Positions 31,938-37,336 of a DNA stretch of 37,336 bases are shown piece by piece. The notes beneath the pieces are model-generated. The model made no database searches and was not told the DNA's origin. It saw only the letters and a list, made by a program, of their open reading frames with translations. The DNA lies in assembly GCA_024220525.1 (NCBI GenBank), contig JAMYWO010000348.1, forward strand, positions 1 to 37,336, in the 5' to 3' direction. A program made the translations under genes and the position numbers. Each line of letters begins with the position of its first letter. The first letter of the stretch is position 1. This stretch comes from Cochliopodium minus. Lineage: Eukaryota > Discosea > Himatismenida > Cochliopodiidae.

Positions 31938-33974
31938 TTATTTGTTATCCAATAAATTGTTAATGATGGTAAGAAACTCCTCCTTCAACTTGTTTCTCTC
32001 TTCATTACCAATGAAACAATGATCCAAAGAAGCCAAAGAAAGATCGGCCAATTGTTTCTGAGACAAATTCCAAGTATTGGCAGCAATTGAGTACTCTTTA
32101 GAGTTAGTAGTAGAAAAAACACCTCTGTCATCACAACACAAAACGATAGGATGTTTGTTTTTCCAATAAAAATCAAAATGATGATTGTCCAAGTGTTGGT
32201 AGGTGTTGGAGATGATGTTGCTGGTCAAACAAATTTCTATGGGGATCTTGTTTTTGATGACAAATTTCTTTTGTTCCTCGTTCAAGAAGCAAGCGTGGCC
32301 GAGTCTGTGTGGCATCATTTCGAGCATCGCTTGATTTTCCTCGAAGGTGTTGGGTAATTCTGCAATGTGGAGTGATACAAAGAGTCCGCCTAAGTGAAAT
32401 AAAAAATTGAAAATAAAAAATAATTGAAAAATCAAAAAAATTAAAAATAAAAAATCAAAAAAATTGAATATAGAAAAAATAGAAAAATAAATCCATTCAA
32501 ACCTTCTTTTGCTTTGATTAAACTAGGAAGAAAGTCTTTTTGTATGTTTCCAAGATTGGGATTACCACACAACCTATTTAAACATAGATTTATTATAAAT
32601 TAAAAATTAATAAAAATTAAAAAAAAAAAAATAAAAATAAAAAAATAAAAAAATAAAAAAATAAAAACAAAAAATAAAATTATTACTCCACACCAACCAA
32701 GTTTGGATCAATTTTATTATACTTTAGAGCCAATTCAACAGACTTTTCCACCTCTTCCTTGCTCTCTGATCTATTGACACTAAGAAGGTATTTGACAGAA
32801 GGGCTCCATCCAAATTTTTTCTCGCAAAGAGATTTTCCTAATATTGACAAATTATTATTTAGTTTTTGAAAAATTTTCTATTATGCTTGTAAAATTTTTT
32901 TTAATTTATTTTCTATTTCATTTTTATTTTATTTTTTATTTTCTTATTTTATTTTTTTATTTTTTATTTTTTATTTTCTTATTTTTTATTAATTTTTTTA
33001 AAAAATTTTTTCATTTTATTCTCTTCACATTTTTTATTTTTTTTATTTTTTTTTTGTTTATTTTTATTTTTTTATTTTTAAAAACCTTCTTTAATAGACT
33101 TCAAAACAGACTCAATGTAATGAGACTTAAGATAGGAAGAGGAAAGATTTTTGGGGGTGGATCTGATTTCGAGGTATCTCACATTCTCCGCACAGTGGTC
33201 CTCCACCATTTCTATTGCTATTCTCTCCACTATTTTTGGGTCGTTGGTAATTTCCAATATCACGTCGAATACTTTGAAACCTAAAAAAATAAAAAAAAAT
33301 AAAAAAAATAAAAAAAAATAAAAAAAAATAAATATTAAAAATATTAAAAAATATTAAAAAATAATAAAAAAAATAAAAAAATAAAAAATAAAATAAAAAT
33401 TGAAATGAAAATTTTTAAAATAAAAATAAATATTGAATTAAAAATAATTAAAATAAAATTCTGAAAGCTTAAATAAGAAAAAAAAATTATAAAATGTAAA
33501 AAAAAAAGAAATATGTTCAAAAAAAAAAAAAAAAACAAATAAAGAAAGGTGTAGAAATTGAGCAAATTAGTTTAAAATTTATTGAAAAATTAAAAAAAAA
33601 AATGAGTTTTAAAATAGATGGGATTGATAGTTATAATGTTCCTCAGAGAAAAAAAAAAATATCATCTTCCTTACATTCATTGAAGGTCAATGTATTCCCC
33701 TCTGGTAATTTGGTATCCATCAATTTTTGGGGAAAATCTTTCTGTTTCTTTCTCAATTCATATAATTCCTTCATTGTCGAATCCCTTACGCTTCCTATTT
33801 TGATATATGACAATCATAATAAAGGTGCGAATAGAGAATTTTATTATTTTCGTGGCATACCATTCAAATGAGCATGTAATTCCTAGGATATCAAATATGA
33901 AGAATATTCTCTTTGAAGAAAAATGATATATTTAATTTTACGGTTTTGGGTAATAACTTGCAAAAATTCTCCAT
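31938..33974 (-). CDS. ADAL: Adenosine/N6-methyl-AMP deaminase-like protein (ADAL/MAPDA type), 7 exons, 347 aa
   Basis: Exons are 33974-33942, 33882-33861 (22 nt), 33794-33675, 33280-33086, 32837-32687, 32573-32503 and 32389-31938. The start reads MENFCKLLPKTELHAHLNGS. HAH is the first zinc pair, built across exons 1-3. It is followed by VRYLEIRSTPK, SLHIAEL (His and catalytic Glu), MPHRLGHACF, and LCCDDRGVFST (the catalytic and zinc Asp pair). All residues needed for metal-dependent deamination are present. Length fits human ADAL (about 355). It most likely acts on N6-methyl-AMP or adenosine in nucleotide salvage. The 394-nt intron 33674-33281 is simple A/T sequence. It ends 73 bp from the convergent aminotransferase gene. 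Confidence 0.92.
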
Positions 33975-34143
33975 GTTTATACAAAGATCAATTTTTTTTT
34001 TTATTATTTTTTATTTGAGAATTAATTGTTGTCTGCATTTGAAAAAAAAAATTTTTATTTGAGGCCAATTAGAAATGCTTCAATTTTCTAAAGGAATCTA
34101 TTGTAAAACCAATTTTTTTAATTTAATTTTAAAATTTGATGTA

Positions 34144-35335
34144 TTGTCGTTTTAATTCAAGTTTGTCACCATGCGCAAAATAATGCAAATTATCAGAAAT
34201 AACCGGAAATAATCAAAAAACTGAAAATTATCGAAAATTATCAATAAAAATGAGTTTTATTTAAGAATTTTATTAAAGTGAATAAAAAAGAAATTATTAA
34301 TAGAAATAGCGCTGATCTCGAGGGAGATTCTGCAAGAATAATTTATGGTATTAGAAGGGTAATTTCAACTGAGCACAAAAATTAAACCCATCCTCTTGTT
34401 CACATCTTTCTTCACCAATCCTTTCACTATTAAAATAGAAAAATTGTTAATTTTAATATCACAACAGATAAAAAAAGATATACAAATATCTTTTATATCG
34501 TTATATAAATATATTCTTAAGAAAATAATACCATCTCAAAGGGATTTAATTCTAAGTGGGATTTATTGAAAAATTGGTGTCTTCATTCAATGCTCTTTAA
34601 AGCATGTCATTTAATAATCTTGTTTTAAATCTTTTGGTGTTTGAATCATCACAAACACTTTACATTTTTTTTTTTTTTATGTCCCTTGAGAAAATTTAAA
34701 AAAAAAAAAAAAAATATTGAGTTTGAACGTAACGGTTTATAAATGATTTATTTACAGTAATCAAGTTGGCTCTGAAGATGATTATAGATAATACATAGAA
34801 ATAGAATTGTAGAGATTTGAAGAGAAAATACAAATAAATTCTTTCCAAAGAAGTCGAGATAGAAGGGAATTCAAATTGTAAATAGAAAAGAATACCTGAG
34901 TCAAGAACATTCAAAAAATATGATAGAATATCACCAGGAAAAGAAAGGAAGATCTTTCTGATTTTTGTAAACAAACGAAGATAAAATACAATAAGAGTCT
35001 TGCAAACACAAATCAAAAGATTTGAACCAAAATTCCTTCCAAAAACCATCTATAACTAAAAACTAGAATTCTGATTTGGATCACCTCCAATAAGAATACC
35101 CTCAAAGTCATATAATCACTACGAAATCACTTGGGCAACTTCCAATATAATAGTAGAAAATGAGAAACCATTTTCTGACTCTTTCCCTAACGATTATAAT
35201 AATTAATCTTTAAAAAAAGTTAATTAAATTCATTTTTGATTTTTTCTGATTATTATTGATTATTTTGGATTTTCTCATTTTTTCCAGAATTTTCATTATT
35301 TTGCGCATGGTGACAAACTTGAATTTAAACGACAA
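34144..35335. mobile_element. Non-autonomous Tc1/mariner-type DNA transposon (MITE), 1192 bp
   Basis: The 42-bp terminal inverted repeats, TTGTCGTTT(T/A)AATTCAAGTT to ATGCGCAAAATAATG, lie at 34144-34185 and 35294-35335 and differ at one position. TA flanks both ends (34142-34143 and 35336-35337), as expected for Tc1/mariner target-site duplication. The interior has no transposase I can recognise. The only long frame (34696-35049, minus strand) is Phe/Leu/Ile-rich and has no family look. Confidence 0.85.
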
Positions 35336-35467
35336 TAAATGAGTTGAAAAATCTTTTTTTTTTGAATGTATTTATCTTACAACGAAGAAATTTCGTTAAA
35401 ACGAATAAATAAAAAAGTTTTTAGAAAGTTTAATGGATGAAAAAAAAAGTTTTTTTATTTTTCTTTT

Positions 35468-37255
35468 TCAATAATTTTTTCTTTTCTTGGGATTTTCGTA
35501 AGGGGTATCAAGAATATGCTGAAGTAGCTTGGAAGCCTCAAGCCTATCATTCTCATCGGAAGTGTGCTCCTTCTTCTGAAAAACCCAGATGGGTCTATGT
35601 TTTCCCTGGCTCTCCGTGCCAACAGAAGAAACGACCCCGCAGTAATGAGAATTCTCGAGTTTAGAAAAAATGTAAAGGTTCATAGCTTCACAACACTTGA
35701 CATTAAAAACATCGGTGATGTGAATAGCGAGGTGCCCCCCTACAGTTAGGACTTCCCAACACTTCTTTAGACAGACAAAGAGGAACTTTTCTATCCAGTC
35801 TTTGAGGAGAGGGAAACTTTTGGTGGACTGCCCCTCGATGTCGGTGTAGATTTCAAAGTCGAAGAAAGGCGGGCTTGTGAAGACGAGATCAGCTTGGAAA
35901 TCTTCTGGAATTTTGGCGGTTTGGAAGGGTTCATAAATGATCTGGAATCTTCAAATGAAAAATAAAATAAAAAAAATTATTGGACCATTATACATTAAAA
36001 AATAATTAATTTTGAACTAATTTATGTAATTAATTTAAACTTTTTTGGTGACTTTGATCATCTTTTTTTTTTACCTTTGTTTGTCTCCTTTTCCAAACTT
36101 GTCGATGATCTCATCATGACCAGGCTTCAATGAAAGATTGGGATCAAAAGAAAGGTACCTTTGGACATCATAAGCAATGGCAGCGATCAACCTGTCTCCC
36201 CAACCAGCGGAAAAGTCCAAGATGCTGGTAGCTTTAAAGAGTTGGTAGCAAGAAAAAGCGAGGGAACTCTTAAATTGAGTGCATTCCTTAGAGTTTTTAT
36301 AGATGGACTCCCTCAACTGATGGGTGTCAATAGGAAACACTCTGGCATTGAAAACATGTTCGAAAATCTTTTTGATGAAGAGCGGATCTTTCCATGAGTC
36401 ACAAACGCTCGCCTCGGAGTCCTTTCTCTTCGCGGTCAGTCTCTGCTTCTCCGTGAAGTAATCCGTGATTGTGTCGATTTGGTAGTAATCCTCCAGAGAC
36501 GAAATGAAAGAGAAGTAGTTCTGGTTGAAGGTGAACGGAAATTTTTTCTGAGAGAATGGCGAGAATTTGATGTTGTTCACGTAAAAAGACTTGTTGGCTG
36601 TGACGGGTTTGAAACTCTTCAAGTTTTCGAACATATTATTCACCATTACCTCTTTCATTGAATCTCTTTTTAGTGGCAACTTTATTTTTCTCCCCAAGCA
36701 TACCAACCTTTGCAGCGCTTCTACCACCGTCTCGTATCTGAACTCTCTTTCATACGTTTGGAACTCCTCTTTCTCCATTCTCAGCTGTTTTCCTTTCACG
36801 TTGTTTCTCTCTATCATTCTTGTGCAGATTATCTTTCCTATTTCTTTCAGTAGCCATTCGTTATCTGTTGATCTTCTCACGCTGCCCAATAATGATCTTA
36901 CTCTATCGAAATATTTCAATATATCTGCATATATCTCCTTCATTTTCGGCATCTTCTCTTCTATATGCTCCTTATATCCCTTATTATTCTCATTTCTATC
37001 TATTTTCTTCGCTTTTTTGTATTTCTGTTTTATATTCATCCCTTCATTAAAAGCATTCTTTATATCTTCCACCACATTTCTTGTTTGTGTGAGATGGAAC
37101 AATTTCTCTTGTATTTGCAACAAATATTCAAATGAATCATTCAGATTGCTCAAAGTTTGGTTATATTCCAATTCCACATTATTCAAGAATTTTTTTGTTT
37201 CTGAAAAAAATTTTTCTGTCTCAACACCATATTTATCCAATGAATAATTATTCAT
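35468..37255 (-). CDS. SAM-dependent methyltransferase with TSPPFF motif (DNA or RNA N-methyltransferase-like), 2 exons, 553 aa
   Basis: Exons are 37255-36075 and 35948-35468. Residues 1-240 are charged and helical. From about 250 the catalytic part follows: FPFTFNQNYFSFISSLEDYYQ; ILDFSAGWGDRLIAAIAY (motif I, binding AdoMet); LSFDPNLSL (motif II acidic residue); and in exon 2 DLVFTSPPFFDFEIY (motif IV, of the TSPPY type used by N4-cytosine and related amino-methyltransferases). VGGHLAIHITDVF and HRPIWVFQKK complete the fold. The start at 37255 is preferred over the in-frame Met at 37291 because it follows the A-run seen before other genes here. The D-x-SAGWGDRL plus SPPFF combination is one I associate with giant-virus and protist methyltransferases, so lateral transfer is possible. 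The target is unknown. Confidence 0.82.
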
Positions 37256-37266
37256 TTTTTTTTTTT

Positions 37267-37317
37267 GTGTTTGAATGAATATATTCCCCATATAAATATG
37301 CGAGATATAGACAGTGT
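37267..37317. repeat. Second copy of the 47-51-nt dispersed sequence, in the methyltransferase leader
   Basis: GTGTTTGAATGAATATATTC continues to GATATAGACAGTGT. It differs from 9711-9757 by two TA insertions and one substitution. It begins 11 bp upstream of the proposed methyltransferase ATG and lies in the same orientation relative to minus-strand transcription as the PARP4-like intron copy. Confidence 0.75.
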
Positions 37318-37336
37318 TTTAATTATCAGTTCAAAA

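Noticed and set aside
33602-33871. Plus-strand open frame of 89 codons after an A-run
   Set aside because: It is antisense to ADAL exons 2-3, whose HAHLNG and splice sites explain the sequence.
34696-35049. Minus-strand 117-codon frame inside the MITE as a possible transposase
   Set aside because: It is hydrophobic, Phe-rich, ends in a T-run, and has no DDE/D or helix-turn-helix pattern.
36591-37247. Plus-strand open frame of 218 codons
   Set aside because: It is antisense to the methyltransferase exon 1, is Ser/Phe/Ile-rich, and has no family features.
36071-37291. Methyltransferase start at 37291
   Set aside because: It would place the dispersed repeat inside the coding region. The ATG at 37255 follows the usual A-run.
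1-37336. tRNA, rRNA, CRISPR arrays or prokaryotic operon signals
   Set aside because: None seen on reading both strands; the spliced genes show this is eukaryotic nuclear DNA.

Overview
This is nuclear DNA of a eukaryotic microbe. It is very AT-rich and gene-dense, carries genes on both strands, and splits almost every gene with short, extremely AT-rich introns (mostly 42-300 nt, GT-AG with a few GC-AG). The gene mix fits a free-living amoeboid protist (Amoebozoa, Anaeramoebae or Heterolobosea type): ankyrin, Sel1/MYND, Kelch/F-box/GTPase, CH/coiled-coil and VIT-vWA proteins. I cannot place it more precisely. The standard code applies; the reconstructed genes stop at TAA or TGA.

I rebuilt 11 complete multi-exon genes by joining exons so that frame, splice sites and protein families agree. 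From left to right: a decayed minus-strand gene remnant (357-1052); an ankyrin protein (+, 1085-3312); a Sel1-repeat/MYND protein (+, 3685-4915); a histidine phosphatase (+, 5030-6943); a beta-propeller protein (-, 6972-8260); a giant PARP4-like ADP-ribosyltransferase of about 2040 aa (-, 8629-16108); an M3 metallopeptidase (-, 16209-18940); a C2/ankyrin protein (+, 19234-23000); a CH/coiled-coil tail-anchored protein (-, 23459-26462); a Kelch/F-box/Ras-like GTPase fusion (-, 26632-29034); a membrane-anchored class V aminotransferase (+, 29164-31864); an ADAL-type adenosine deaminase (-, 31938-33974); a Tc1/mariner-type MITE (34144-35335); and a SAM-dependent DNA/RNA methyltransferase-like gene (-, 35468-37255).

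The standout is the PARP4-like gene. Its linker between the vWA domain and the conserved C-terminal domain carries four tandem exon-encoded copies of the histone H3 N-terminal tail (G-R-T-K-Q-T-A-R-K-S-T-G-G-K-A-P-R-K-Q-F in the two intact copies). These are followed by an eIF5A hypusination domain with its KTGKHGHAK loop, and then by an acidic Glu/Gly/Tyr tract resembling a tubulin C-terminal tail. These are three of the most heavily modified peptide substrates in eukaryotic cells, fused into one ADP-ribosyltransferase. Intact phases and symmetric phase-1 exons argue that this is a real gene. I propose it displays substrates or decoys for protein-modifying enzymes, possibly on a vault-like particle; the function is inference.

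No tRNA, rRNA, CRISPR array or prokaryotic feature was seen.
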